From Triplophysa rosa (lineage: Eukaryota > Chordata > Actinopteri > Cypriniformes > Nemacheilidae), in the NCBI RefSeq assembly GCF_024868665.1, contig NC_079890.1:1683827-1747826 (forward strand): a DNA stretch of 64,000 nucleotides. The letters run 5' to 3'. A program made the position numbers and the translations under genes. How positions within the stretch are numbered: the first letter of the stretch is position 1; each line of letters opens with the position of its first letter. The notes beneath the pieces were generated by a model. That model saw nothing but the letters and a program-made list of their open reading frames with translations. It did no database searches and was not told the DNA's origin. Positions 1 to 13,400 of this stretch are shown here, in pieces.

Positions 1-1311
1 TCAATATTTATTTTAACATCAGTTACCACAAAAAAACATATATAATAACAAATAGTTCACAACAGAGTAACCAACACAGTACACATAAAAAGGATCTGGG
101 CTGTAACTCTCACCTTGAGGCATCTGTCACAGTTTAAGATGAATATAAAAACATTGAATTCTAAGGTACAGAACTTTATATTCTAGAATCTCCAGCTGGA
201 CAAGAAGTGTTATGTATAAAGAAACTAAATAATTGTGCCTATAGGCTTTCAACACCTTATTGTGCCATACAGTTACTTCTATTTGTCTAAAGAGTTATCA
301 GATTTAATCTACCAAATTTGTTTCAACACACTATTCTTTTCTAATAAAATTTGTAAATAAATGCCGCTTCAAAGATGCATTGAAAAGCTTGGAAAGTTTT
401 TAGTAGTAGGTCTTTAGTAGTTACTTTGTTTTCTTAGCATTCCAACAAAATCACATATTCTACATATCTACGCATACATACCTTTACCGTTCCCTTCTCA
501 GGGCCATGAAACACTTCACAATACATAATCTGAACATTTCCCCCTGCAATCTCAAAAAAGTCTTCTGAAGGTTCCATGAGAGCATCACCTGATCCCTATC
601 AGCACTGAACGAAAAATAAAAACCCACACCTCTTATGATATTCACACGTATTCCCTTCAAGATAATTAGGAAGGTCCCGCCAGCGTCTAATTAATGAGAG
701 ATACTGGCCAAAGTGAAGTGAAGTGAAGCTAGGAAGCTGTATTCTGTTAATCCAATTTGGAAACAACATTAGCTCAAGTCAGTGAAAAGAATGTTCGGGT
801 CAATATCGCAATAGAGAGAAAGGCAGAGGGAGAGCAAAAAAAGCCTTGCAGTCGGCTAAAAAATCTCAGCGCACTGCCTGTGGCGAAATGTTCGCTCCCC
901 GAAGACAGCCACTCCACACAAGCTTACTTCAGCAGGGACCCAATTGAGGCCGGTGAGTCCAATCACAAAATGCCTGATTCGGGAAACAAAAAATGCACAA
1001 GTTTGCTTATCTTTCGTCGCAGAAGTGATGATTCGGAGCAAACACTGAAAATTCTAATGAATGGCTTTCATCCTCGATTTTGATGATAACACTCTTTTTG
1101 CTGAAGAGTGACTATAGTGCCTGTAGAGATTATAACATCATACGTAATACAATGGAGCAAAATAAGACAAATCTGAATGGGAAGGTGCGTCTCATTAAAC
1201 AAACTAAAACTTTTATTAAGCTTAGACGTTGTACGTACACATTTCCACTGGGTTTGTAATTTCAACATAAAATGATTATATCAATGAGCAAATAGTCTTT
1301 TTTCACACACA

Positions 1312-2242
1312 TATAGACCACTTTGGTAAACAACGTTGGACCAATGCTGGTCCAGAAGAACTTCCCGTTTCAGTTTTTTTACAGAACTGAATCAAAATGT
1401 TACACAAATATCTTTAAGATTTAAATATACAGCCGTGGAAATAATTAAGAAACCAATCCAAATATTTATTTAAAATCATTCAGTAATAAAATTTCAGTCC
1501 AGTGTCTGTTGAATTTCAACAAAATCAAACATCAGGTCATCCAACAGCAATGTGAAAGATGAACAGCATGACAAGACACATGAAAACTGTGATAAAAATA
1601 AAGGAATAATTTTGAACAAATATTACTGTTGTGTTGCTTAAAAGTGAATATGAACTTGTTTTCTTTGCAGAATTTGAGGTATGAAAAAATACAGAGCATC
1701 TTTTCTGTTATTTTCACCTGTTTCTACTGTTTTCATTTTCTGAAAATAAATGCAACAATAGTTTTATTTGAAATTTGGGAGAAATATTGTTAGTTGTTCA
1801 GAGAATGAAACACAGATTCTCATGTTACCACATAACACATAAAATGTTCTCATAATTTTTTCCGCAGCTGTATGTTAGATCTAATGACAAACAGAGAAGG
1901 TTGTAGCCCCAAACACCAGTCCAAACAATCCATATATCTCAAGCTTCTTTAGGTGCGTTAATCCAAAACATATAAATCCAAAGAATAGAAAAGGATCCGC
2001 ACATCTTAAGACTGGCCAAAAAGGCTCGTAAAACAAGGCTCTTTTTATAATAATATTTTACACCAAAGTGCAAAAATGTGCACCAAATTTTTCGACAATT
2101 TTGGCCAAAATATCTGTACAAGCCTTATCTTGAAAGTGTGCAAATCTTTTCCTATGCTTTGGATTTATATGTAAGATTTAAAAATTTAAATGAACTGGAA
2201 GTGCTTCTGGACCAGTGTTAACCTCTTGCGAAGTGGTCTATA
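1312..2242. mobile_element. Non-autonomous DNA transposon (MITE), interrupted
   Basis: The ends are imperfect inverted repeats of about 50 bp: TATAGACCACTT...GGTCCAGAAG at the left, and the reverse complement of the same motifs at 2191-2242. It encodes nothing. The same end sequence is familiar from dispersed fish repeats. A second element lies inside at 1440-1870. Confidence 0.7.
1440..1870. mobile_element. Tc1/mariner-type MITE nested in the 1312-2242 element
   Basis: The left end CAGCCGTGGAAATAATTAAG and the right end (reverse complement begins CAGCTGCGGAAAAAATTATG) form inverted repeats. They are flanked by TA at 1438-1439 and 1871-1872, the target duplication of this superfamily. There is no transposase ORF, so it is a non-autonomous copy. 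Confidence 0.7.
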
Positions 2243-3551
2243 GCCTTTTTTTGATATACAAACAATATTGTGAATGTCTCGGTAAAAATCAAATGTGTCT
2301 TCATTAACTTCTTTCATTATTCTAACAATAAAAAAAGCAGATTAATGCTGGATTTGCAAAACCTTTCACATGATATGCAAGATTTTATGAATCATACATG
2401 CATTGTGTATGTTTGTGTTCTGTGTGTATATACAGTGCATATGCTATATTGTGTTTATAACGTATGTCCATTCTATATTGTGTATACTTGGTCTCATGTA
2501 TATTTTTTATATTATTGATTTGATTTGTTATAGTTGTACACACAGCACTCAATACTGTACCCATACACTATATTCATTACATGAATATGAGAACACATGG
2601 ATATAATCATTAAACCTCACACCGTTTATCCTGTCTCAAATCGATGGTCTCCATACGTACAGAACAGCAAAACATAAATACAGCTGATGAAAATTAGAGT
2701 AGGCTATATGGGTCTATAACATACACATGCAGTCCCTAATGGCTTTTCCAGACTCTTGGCTTGATCTCATTCTAAGGCATTCAAGTGGGCCACCAAAACC
2801 ATGTGACTCATTCCATTCTACACATCAGCAAGAAATCGCTCTCCCTCTTTAACAATTCTATATGATAACACATTAAACAGCTTGAGGAGAAAGCTGGTAG
2901 GCCCCACAGAGACACGTAATGTTTCTACAGCGTAATCCTAAACAAACTCCAATTGAAGAATGAATGAAATATGGTTTCTTTCTTTCCTTTTTTACAGCAG
3001 TGTTCCTAAAATTCGCTGTATGGAATAGGAGTGAATGCTCGTGGGAATTGTGTGCTATTAAGAACACATACAGAAACACACAAAACCCTCTGATGAACAT
3101 CTCCCCATAGTACACCCACGGAGATCGGTGGGCTGCATCTTAGAAAACCATGGTACACTGAGTCTCACAGGTCGTGTATGTGCAGAACAGCTGAGCCAAT
3201 GTTCGGCACACACACACTCGAGCGCGCTCACGCACATGCATATAGCCAGTGGGAAAACACTATATATAGCTGTAGTCAATTCTAATCTAGAGAAAAATAA
3301 CTCACCGCCTCCGAGTCTTCAAATCCATGCAGGTACAAATTGTCATACATGGAGGTTTATTATTCCAAATAGGTCTTCTTGAAGAATAGAAAAAAGAGAG
3401 CAGAAGGTGGTGAAGATGTAAAAAGAGGGGGAGGAGGCAGCCACCACCGCCACAAAAAAAACGAATCGATGGGGGATGACGATCCCCGTGCTCCACAGAG
3501 GAAGAACAAGAATGGAGGGTGAGAGATGCCTCACGAAAGAGGATGGAGACA

Positions 3552-3763
3552 CAGAGAGAGAGAGAGAGAGAGTGAGAGAGAGAGAAAGCAGGCCTGTGCA
3601 GACGGCTCGGCCTGCAGGATGGAGCGGATCCCTCGTTCAGCCTCCAATTTTCTCACATCCTTAGGCAGGGAGAAGCTTCCCAACGGCTCACTGACGCGAA
3701 CGTTTCATCATCTCTCAGCACACACGCTCACACACGCATACGCGGCACAGCACAGCTCCCCGC

Positions 3764-3840
<77 letters not shown>

Positions 3841-3850
3841 AGGGAGAGAG
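3552..3850. repeat. GA microsatellites (3552-3586 and 3767-3850)
   Basis: Two (GA)n tracts, the second about 84 bases, separated by about 180 bases of ordinary sequence. A shorter GA-rich stretch follows near 3970-4016. The apparent Ser-Leu or Arg-Glu ORFs here are translations of the repeat. Confidence 0.95.
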
Positions 3851-4587
3851 AACCCTTCCTCAATCTCAGCCTGATGACACAGTTGACGAGCTGTATGCTG
3901 ATTGGCCGAGCAGCCTTCCAGTCAGAACAGCTGCTGACGTGCGTTCTCCTTGACTGTGAGCAGTAATGAAAGAGAGAGTGAGCGAGCGAGAGAGACATAG
4001 AGAGAGAGAGAGAGAGGCTCTCTCTGCTTTTTCTTTCACTCGCCCATTCTGTTATTTCATTTGAATGTACTATTTTTGTCAGATTATCTTTTTTAATGTA
4101 AATATAAAATTCGGGCAAATTTTTCTTTTCTATTACTATCAAAATAAAAAACAAAGAAATTGTTGTAGAACATGCTTGCTACATTTATTTTGCTTGGCCA
4201 TTGTATGTAGGTAATGATTCACTTCAGCCCAAAAATTATTCAGCTTTAAAGAACAGGTTTATTGGCTAGACAAGCAAAAACCAACTGATCTGGATTTCCT
4301 CTCTTCCACAAACGGACAATGTCTTTACCTGTCTCAGGATAAAACTGGTGGAGGTGGTACTGCCATCAGACCTTTTCAGTCGACTGCGCCGTGAGTATGT
4401 TCCCCTGTTCACCTGTAGAGGGGGCAATGATGAAAACATGAAAGAATCGTTTAGACATGGTTCGCTCTAAAAATGGTTGGGTTAAAACCAACAAACTTTG
4501 TTTTTTCTTAACACACCCCTGTCTGGTGTGTTTTATTTGTTTAACACACAATTAACACAAAATGACACAATGTGTTAGAATGACACT

Positions 4588-4748
4588 TAAAGGGATAGTT
4601 CACCCAAAAATAAAAATTCTGTCATCATTTACTAACCCTCAAGTTGTTCCAAACCTGCATAAATGTATTTTCTCTGGTAAACACGAAACTTTGTTATATT
4701 TTGAAGAATGTGGTAAACCAAACAGTTCTGGGACACTATTGACTACTA
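4588..4748. repeat. Arm of cyprinid-type fold-back repeat
   Basis: It begins AAAGGGATAGTTCACCCAAA and continues through TTCTGTCATCATTTACT, TTCCAAACCTGCATAAA and TTTTGAAGAATG. This is the left arm of the fold-back family found at more than ten other places in the window. The right arm is missing; an unrelated sequence follows. Confidence 0.75.
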
Positions 4749-5094
4749 GTTGTCATGATCAGAGGCAACGGACTCAATTGCGGGGAAAAACAGAGAGGTT
4801 TATTAATAAAACCAACGGAAAAAACAAAACAACAGTCCAGGCAAAACAACAAACAGTCAGGGTTGGTGACACCAGGTGGCAGGAAACAGTCCGCTGGGAG
4901 GGAAGCTCGTCCCGACTCACTCCGAAGAGAGAAACGAACCCGGGGAGAGAAACTCAACCCGTCCTGAAACTCCAATGCAGAGCTGAGGTGTCACCAACCA
5001 GGGTCCTGGACGCCACCGGGATAGAGCTGGCCGGGAATGGGACAACCTAACAGGAACTAAGGCACTATGGGGNGAGAGAGAGAGAGAGAGAGAA
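4749..5094. repeat. Unidentified insertion ending in GA microsatellite, with ambiguous base N at 5073
   Basis: This stretch is more GC-rich than its surroundings and interrupts the fold-back arm. I do not recognise the family. It ends in a short (GA)n run whose first position has the only N in the window, at 5073. Confidence 0.4.
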
Positions 5095-5840
5095 ACTTGA
5101 ACTTTTTGCCTTGTGTCGGTGCTGGAGGTCTTCCAGGCATTATACAAATGAACATCCCACATTTTTGTTTTGTGTGCATTTCAAAATCAATCACACATGC
5201 TCGACATCCTGCCGTTACGCAACATCGCAGAAATTAAGCTAAAAGTAGCGTAAAAATCTGCCAGTCAGCTATTATGATGTCACATTGGAATGCTGCAGTC
5301 CAAACAAAGACGTCGCATTCCGTTTTCATCGCATTAAATGCTAATCATTGCATTAAGGAATCACGCTCGGCCCGCACCAGATGGCCCTGCTATGCGTTGT
5401 TGATCGGTTTCATAGTACAAATACTACATAACTCTGCCTTTATGTGCTCTTTATTGCTTTGATATGCGACCAAATTATTCTTGTCTGCCTGTTTAATGTA
5501 CGTTTGGCAAATTAGAGGCAGTAAATTCATTCACAACCTCAGTGCATCTGTCCATAGCGCGTTAGGAACTGAATATAATAGAGAGCGTGTCACCTGTCTG
5601 TATTATATGCAAAGCGTGTAGCTGGTTTATTTGTATAGGACAAACTCATTTGTTTAGTAAAACAGTAAATCTCCACAAGAGTTGTGAGATTGTGGTATAA
5701 ATGGAACGTACTGAGAAAAAAATAAGTAACATAATAATTTTAAGGCAACAACCTTTTTGTGTTGTTTGTCTTCCTGTTGTTCTTGTAACAAAACTAAGTA
5801 TCAGCTTCAGTATAACATGCAGTTACTTGAGTTAATATGT

Positions 5841-6360
5841 GAAGAGTTTGGTTCCAAAACGCTATAAATCCATTTTGATTCATTTGAGTAAAAATGTGTT
5901 TTCCTTACAAAGAAAGTGGCAAGATGAAAACCACTAAGTTTCAAAGTTTCACATAGCATCTTTAGGTTCTAGTAACATAAAAAATTCAAATCCAGGTTTT
6001 GATTTTAAAAGATTTATTGTAAAAACTGATCATTTTTTCCCCCAAAATGCAATAAATCCATAACAATTTTGTTTCAAAATGCAATAAATCCATTGAATCA
6101 ATATAAAAGTTATTTTTCATATTGAAACTGTTGAAAATACACAACAAAGTGAGTTGGTCCACATATGACTCAATACACTGGACTAAACATACATTCAATC
6201 AGTCATCGCTCCTAAAATGAATTCAACGGGTCAAGCGGATATCGCATTTTGCATAAAATTAAAAAGTGACTTTTCAATACTGACCTGATACAATACTGAT
6301 TTTGGCGGAAACTCTTTTTTTTTTTAATGGCATTTATCGCGTTTTGGAACCAAACTCTTC
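5841..6360. mobile_element. MITE with long terminal inverted repeats
   Basis: The left end GAAGAGTTTGGTTCCAAAAC is exactly inverted at 6341-6360, and the match extends through GCTATAAATCC/GCGATAAATGCC. The interior has several copies of the phrase TGCAATAAATCCAT. It is non-coding. Flanking bases ATGT occur on both sides, but the target duplication is not certain. Confidence 0.75.
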
Positions 6361-7368
6361 ATGTATTATTTATTAGCATAAATGTATGTGTAGTTAAAGA
6401 TATACATTCACAAAACAGTTATAGTTGTAATAAATGGTATTTTATTATGTATTTATTAGTATTTTAGTAAAACATTGTTAAAGTAAAAATAATATAAAAA
6501 GTAATTATACATAGGAATACAAAGAAATGGTGTGCCAGAAATGTGAAAAATAGCTAAACAACAGATGATCAAATGACCCACCCGATATATCGGAACATAT
6601 TTCAAAAAATGAATTGCTTTTTTATTCCAAAAAAGCAAAAGTTCAGACAGTCATTAAAAATTGTATTGAACATTACCCTTTTGTAGTGAAGATACTTCTT
6701 TTTCAGTCATTATTTATTTTTTACTCATTCACAAAGTTTTGTTTTGTCCTTTAAAACAAAAAAATCCACATTTTCAATAGCCACCTTTTTTTTGCCATGT
6801 AGTGGATGGAAAAATCTGACACAGCGTTACCAGGAAGAACTTTTCGCAAGTGTTTAGTCGACCGTAATGAGGTCACTGGCAAAGAAAACAGCGTATCGAC
6901 GAGAAATCATTAACGACAAAGAAATTAAACGTTTCATGTTTAAACAAACTGTGGACAGGAACCGCTTTCCACCCCGGACTCCATCTGCCGAACGTTTATT
7001 CCCAGTTTACAAGAAAACACAACGTCCAGGACCAATAAACGCTGCGCTACTGCTTTTAGACGACTGAAAGATTGAATTACACATTAACAAACTCCCGATG
7101 AGACCAAACATCAACAGATGCTTTTAGTAGAACTGTTAAAAACAAACAATGTTGATGGGAAGAACGGATCTGTGTGTCCTGTTGTCACGAGCGTCTCATT
7201 ACTAAAAGTAGGTACAGATAAACACGTTAGTCATCAGGGTCCGACTGGACTCCGTGTACGTGTGACCTCTTCTGATCACCAGATGTTGGTAGTTCTTGTC
7301 TGTGACATCAGTGTTTGTTCAGATTGGCTGTAATGAGTGTTTCGTCTGTTTTGTGTATTTTTTTCCAG

Positions 7369-7445
7369 GCATGACCATTCCGGATGAAGACACGGAAGCG
7401 GGTCAAACCAGCAAATACTGCTTGGTTGCGATTGGAAGACTGCAG
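7369..7445 (+). CDS. arnt2: arnt2 coding exon (start of PAS-B): [11 protein letters not shown]...IGRLQ
   Basis: The acceptor is ttttccag and the donor gtatgt. The exon starts in phase 1: its first two bases complete a Gly codon, matching the AG-MTIPEEDTEAG context of vertebrate ARNT2. It then encodes 25 residues ending in the [10 protein letters not shown] strand that opens PAS-B. The preceding exon, expected to encode the GYIKAWPP segment, was not found in 1-7368. Confidence 0.95.
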
Positions 7446-10400
7446 GTATGTGTCATCCAGGGATGTGCAGAACAACAAGGGATGAAAATTCAGTAGTCGT
7501 TCAAATGATTTTGATTACATTCCTATAAACAGAGCAGAACACCATAGCAACCGTATAGATCTTCACTAAAAACGGCTTTGGGCTAGCATCTTCATGTGCT
7601 GTAAAAACACCTTAGCAACTGCATAGCAACACCCTAGCATCCTCATGCGCTGTAAACGGTCTTTTGCACAGGCAAGCATGACTCATACATTTTTAGAATT
7701 TTTAAGTCAGCAAAATATTTATTTGAATAATTTCAGGTGCATATATATCATATCCCTCTGGGGGAAGTCTAAGCACCATGAAGCGTTAATCTTTGATTTA
7801 TCACAGTTGTCTGGAGTTTCACATATTTATATTGCTTTTCACATATTAATTCAGACACATTTACTAAACCCTTCAGAAAACAACCACGTCGGCTCTGTAA
7901 ACAAATGATGAACTCATTGTTACGCTCTGGGTCTCTGCAGAAAAACATTACTTGTTGTTGACATCTTTTGGTGGTCTTTAATAAATATCAGTAAAACTTT
8001 TCCTGTCAAAGTAGCACTTATTAAAAAAAGAATTGGGGGGATATTGTACTGAAACTTTTAAATGTCAATCAGCATTTTTGTATTTATATATGTTTGCATT
8101 TATATAGTAATATATTTTCTTGCAGTCGTGTTAGCGATTGAAATACATTAAATCTTGAGATATGCATCGCTATGTTTATTGCATTTCATATTGCCAATCG
8201 ATAGATAATTTGTCATGAAAATATTTTGTCTTTAAAATCCTTTTAAATAAAGATTTTACTCTGCGTCTCGTCTCTAGGTGACCAGTTCTCCTGTTTCCAT
8301 GGATATGAACGGCGTCTCCGTGCCGACTGAATTCCTCTCTCGCCACAATTCAGATGGCATCATCACTTTTGTTGATCCTCGTTGCATCAACGTGATTGGC
8401 TATCAGCCTCAGGTTGGTCATTTTCTATTGGAGGAATAGTTCACTCAGAAATGATAATGGTATCATTTGTCATCACAAAAGACATTTATTAAGCATCATA
8501 TCCTGTTGTGCTACGAAGGAGAAACAAAGTCAATGAAAAATGCGCTTTTATCTTCAGAATCCTTTTTTGAGCATTTTAAATGCTATTTGCTTTATTCGAG
8601 ATGCACATGGCCTTGATCATAGATTCATTCTTAAATTATTAGGCATTTCTCAGCTTTAAAATTGTAAGATTTCCCAATTATTCCTCCTGACGCTGAAGCT
8701 GCCGTTGCTGATGCTCACAATGTTGGTCGAGCACTGAGAGCTTTAAAACATCAAACATGAATACGCTTGTTCATTGAACGTGGTTTACGCAGGATCTTCT
8801 TGGCAAAGATATTCTGGAGTTCTGTCATCTAGAGGACCAGAGTCACCTGAGAGAAAGCTTCCAACAGGTACCGCATTTACACTCATGCGTTTGACATGTA
8901 TCTGTTATGTTATTCATTCAGCATTAAACTATTTACACTGCATTCAAGCAATATTTTGTCAGTATGTGTCAGTGGATATATGTCGATATATATTTTATTT
9001 TTTAACTAAATATAATTTGGATATTTCTAGATCGCACAATGTTTCATACTTTAGTGGTTATCATGAGGTTAAATGGACAACAAGTCAGCCAAAACGAAAT
9101 GCCCCCGGTGATATCCCGACTCTCATAGAGTTTCGTGCGAAACGTCCGCGCTTTCCTCACATTTTCCAAGATGCCAAATTCTGACATTAAAAGTCCGAGA
9201 CCTCCGTGTGAACTCATTCATACTGAGTAAATGTCACTTTAACCTACATTTTCACTTTCATGCACTGAAGAAAACATATCTCAGTCTCTGCTAACATTTA
9301 AATGATTACATCTCTACCTCGGCTGCGATTGTAAGTTTTCATTTTTTATTTCAGTGCGTAAAACGTCAAATTTTCTGGGTCAAAGGGACTGAAAATGATG
9401 GAGCGGGTCACAGATAATCTGAGCTAACATGACCACATTTATTTGTATAACCTTACGTGTTTCTCTTACAGTTCACCCAAGAACAAAGTTGAAACTTAAA
9501 GTTTCATAATCCACCTTCTCCCTGTTTTTCTTTCTCTTTCCTCCATCCAGATCTTTTACTCTCTCTCATTACTCTCTTATCCTAGTCTTTGTTCTTTTCG
9601 GCTTCGTCCTTTCTCCCCAACCTCCTGTCTGGAAGCGTAGACATCATCTGTATTCTCTTCTCATCCTGATATTCAAACACATTCATGTGTGGGGGGATAT
9701 TTTAACCCCAACGGCTCATTGTTCTTTTTTACGTGACCGGCTTTTTTAAAGAGCTCAACTCTCCGGCAGTGTTTCTGGAGAAGGCCAAGGTTGAGCGGAC
9801 AGCCACGACACAAAGACATTCGTCAAAGTATTGCAGTGTTTCTCGCCGTAGGTCTGTTGACCGCTGATAAAGACGCGACTGGCCGATGTCCAGAAAGGCC
9901 TGTCGTCTTCTAAACCTGAGACCACCCATAAGGGGGTACAAAAACATTCGGCACATACACCTGTTTCTCGAACATCTCTTCGTCTTATCAGGTGCTCGTG
10001 AAACCGAGTGGAACGGAAACAAAACAGAGACGGTAAAGACTGGAGATGGTATGTTTTTCTTGGCCTGCGGTTTGCACGGATGTCAGAGGACAGACCCGGG
10101 GTTTCTAGAAAGCGTTTGATATTGAGGTCCGCTGGATTCTTTCTTGACAGAGAGTCCCTGTTGCTGGAAGATTTGAAGTGCATAATTCGTTAAAGAATGA
10201 AAGATGTAGCGAGATTTAAATATAGGATTCACGTCTCACAATTCCTTGGCTGAAAGTTGAGCACGTTCCTGGATGATTTATCAGTACTTTGAATGTTATT
10301 CCAAAAAATGTCATCAGAATGAAATAAATGACCCCGCCCTCAATTCCTTTCATGCCACTTTCAGATTGTACAATACCTTTGTTTGTTATGATAGTCTCTG

Positions 10401-13400
10401 TGTTAGATTATGAGGTTTTGACTCATCATTACCATTAATGTTGTTGACGAATTATTGCTGTCAACAAAAAACATGTCAGACTACACGTTGACTACATATT
10501 GATTCACAACCAGTCATCGAGTCAGGCACCTGATGTCATGGAGAAAGCAGAACTACCAATTTACTTACGGAAAAAGAACATAAACAAACAATGGCGGTCT
10601 TGTTGTCTTAAAGTCCCACAAAGCTAATGGTCAACATCACTGAAAAATCGAAAGAATGTAAGAAATAAAGCGATCGATTCTTGCGCGTTATTGCCGTTTA
10701 TGAAACATCATGAGCGCCTACCAGGGCCGGGTCTGGGGGGGGCTAGGGGGACATTGGCCCTCCAGATTTTTCTTGGCCCCTCCAAAAACATACCGGACCT
10801 GCCCCCTACGTTAATGGTCTGTGCCAAAAACAGGCTGATGTTGTGTAATCCGATCAAATCCTGATGAATTGAATTGTATCGAATATCTTGTTTTACGTGT
10901 CAGATTAAGTAAAAGTGGTTTCAAATTTGTGTCAAACTCATTTGATTTGTGTTAACATTTTCCTGACGGGGCATTGAACTCTATGAAGCGAGGAGTCAAA
11001 GTGAACGTGTGAGCTGTGTAAGAGCGTGTTTGGCATGTCTGTGAAGTCTTAAGACATTGGGCAGGTCTTTATTCCTCAGCTGTAAAACTGAGAACTCTTC
11101 CAGCTTTCTGACACTAACTGCAGCTCTTTTCATTTGGAGGTCAAAGCGGCCTGTGATGGTGTTCAAGACTTATCAAATGCTCTCCTAAACTCTTTTCCTC
11201 TCACAAGATCTTTGTAATAATATAATATCCACTTTAAACACTGTATATACACTTTGAAGGTCAACTAAAGAAACGCATGTTTTCTTTATTCCGGCTGGCT
11301 GTTCTCTGTGTTTAAAGGACCTGTTGAAGACACTTTAAAGGTCCAGCGTGTAATTTTGTAGAGGATCTATTGGCAGAAATGCAATATAATATACATAACT
11401 ATGTCTTCAGAGGTGTTTAAAGGCCTTACATAATGAAGCATTATGTTTTTATTACCTTAGAATGAGCGGGTTCTACATACACCCGCGGGTTCCCTTACAT
11501 GGAATTCATCATGATGTTTCTACAGTAGCCCTGAATGGACAAACCGCTCTACAGAGCACGTTTCATAAATACGTGATCTCCTTCAGAAAAGTGAAAATGC
11601 GACGACATCTTAGTTCTGTGTCAGCCACCGTAGTGCTTGGAAAGAGAGGAGGAGTGAGCCATTGATTGTAATTCACAACCTCACCGCTAGATGTCGCTAA
11701 ATTTGCTACACTCTACCTTCAAGTTTTGGTTCAGGGTATTCAGTAATGATGTCCAGAGGTAAAAATAATAAATATATATGAAAAACATAAATATGAGAAG
11801 TATGGTACAAAATGGAGAAAGGCATTTGACAGGATTATATGGGAAAAAAGGCAAAGAGAATATTGGTTTTATTCTAAAAATGCATAAAAACTGAACACTC
11901 GGAGGGAATAAATCAAACATTGAGTAGAGTTTGATAATTTATTAATATTTTGTTGATCGTCTCATGTTTTTGACTACAACATTCACTCTTTTGACTCTTG
12001 ATTTAAGAAACTTTGCACATGTGTTGTAGGTTATATTTGTGTCAAATTTGACTCAAAACTGATCTTCAGCTAAAACTCTAAATACAACTAGACAACACGC
12101 GTAACTAAATCTTTAGTACATCTTTAATAACGTATTTGCATAAAGAGCGAAGACATACATTTGAATAAATAAACACATGACTGTTATTTTTTGGTTCTCA
12201 GTTTATTAAATGGTTTTATTTGGGCAACCTTGTAGTTTGTTTTTTCTTAAGGAACATAATTTATATATTGTAGCTGAAGAGACCTGGAAAGTGTTTTTTA
12301 TTGTTCACATTTACATGTAGTCATTTAGCAGACGCTTTTATCCAGAGCGACTTACAAATGAGGTAAACAATGGAAGCAATTGGCACAACATAAGGACAAC
12401 AAAAAGCACAAGTGCAGTAAAACTGGTCTCATATAGCCCACCACAGTATACAAAGCTAAGGTTTTTTTTGTAAAGGATAGAAAGAGTAGAAAAGAAATTA
12501 TCTTGTAGCAGCGGGCAGATCATTCCATAAATGTGGAACCGATCCAGAGAAGGTACGTGAGAGATTTTTTCCCTTTTTGGGATGGCACCACAAGACGTCG
12601 TTCGTTTGCAGAGCGTAGGGATCTGGTATATAAGTCTGCATTAGTGAGTGAAGATAAGGGGGTGCCCAACCAGTGGTGGTCTTGTAGGCCAGGAGCAGAG
12701 TCTTGAATTTGATTCGAGCGACTATAGGGAGCCAATGTAACTTACTGAAGACAGGAATGACATGCGCTCGGTTCATTGAACACCACTCTTGCTGCTGCAT
12801 TCTGGATCATCTGTAGAGGTTTGGTTGTGCAAGCTGGAAGTCCAGCCAGTAGCGCATTGCAATAGTCCAGTCTGGACAGAACAAGAGCCTGGACTAGGAC
12901 TTGCCTAGCATGCTCGGAAAGGAAAGGTCTAATTTTCTTAATATAGAGAATGTGAAGCTGACGTCACGCCCTATGTTGCATGTTGCAGTGGCGTCGCCAT
13001 CTTGGGAGGATCATACTCCACTGCTATTATTGTTTTGATTTGTACCGTTACTAGTTTTGTTTGATATATGGAGAAATTGAAAGTGAAAGAACCATGGGCT
13101 TTTCCTGAACGACTCTGCGTAATGCTATTGCAGTTTTTAACACAACAAGACCGTCCTACCATAGTTATTATTTCCTAATCAAACAAGAAAAACAAAACAC
13201 TGCATTGAGCCATCCTCCCAAGATGGTGCAACATTCAACGCGGCGTGACATCGATTAACGAGCTCTATTGTAGAGGATGAATCTACAGGACCAAGTGGTG
13301 CTGGCAACATGATCCATGAAGTTTAGCTGATCATCGATTGCCACTCCCAGGTTTCTGGCCGTTCTGGAAGGTGTGATGGTCGATGAGCCCAGTTGAATGG

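Larger units (their letters stand above)
1..7368 (+). other. Presumed arnt2 intron (upstream of first exon in window)
   Basis: No bHLH or PAS-A exon of ARNT2 was found here, and the next exon starts in phase 1, so this is taken as intron. It holds a MITE with a mariner-like insertion (1312-2242), GA microsatellites (3552-3586, 3767-3850), a fold-back arm with an unidentified insert (4588-5094) and a 520-bp MITE (5841-6360). In 1-1311, 2243-3551 and 6361-7368 I see only AT-rich unique DNA and spurious short ORFs. Confidence 0.7.

Noticed and set aside
757..1083. 108-residue plus-strand ORF considered as an upstream arnt2 exon or a small gene
   Set aside because: The sequence resembles no part of ARNT2 and has no domain. 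Its composition fits chance.
3526..4154. ORFs of 146 and 129 residues with long Glu-Arg or Ser-Leu runs
   Set aside because: They are produced by (GA)n microsatellites. No conserved domain is present outside the repeat.
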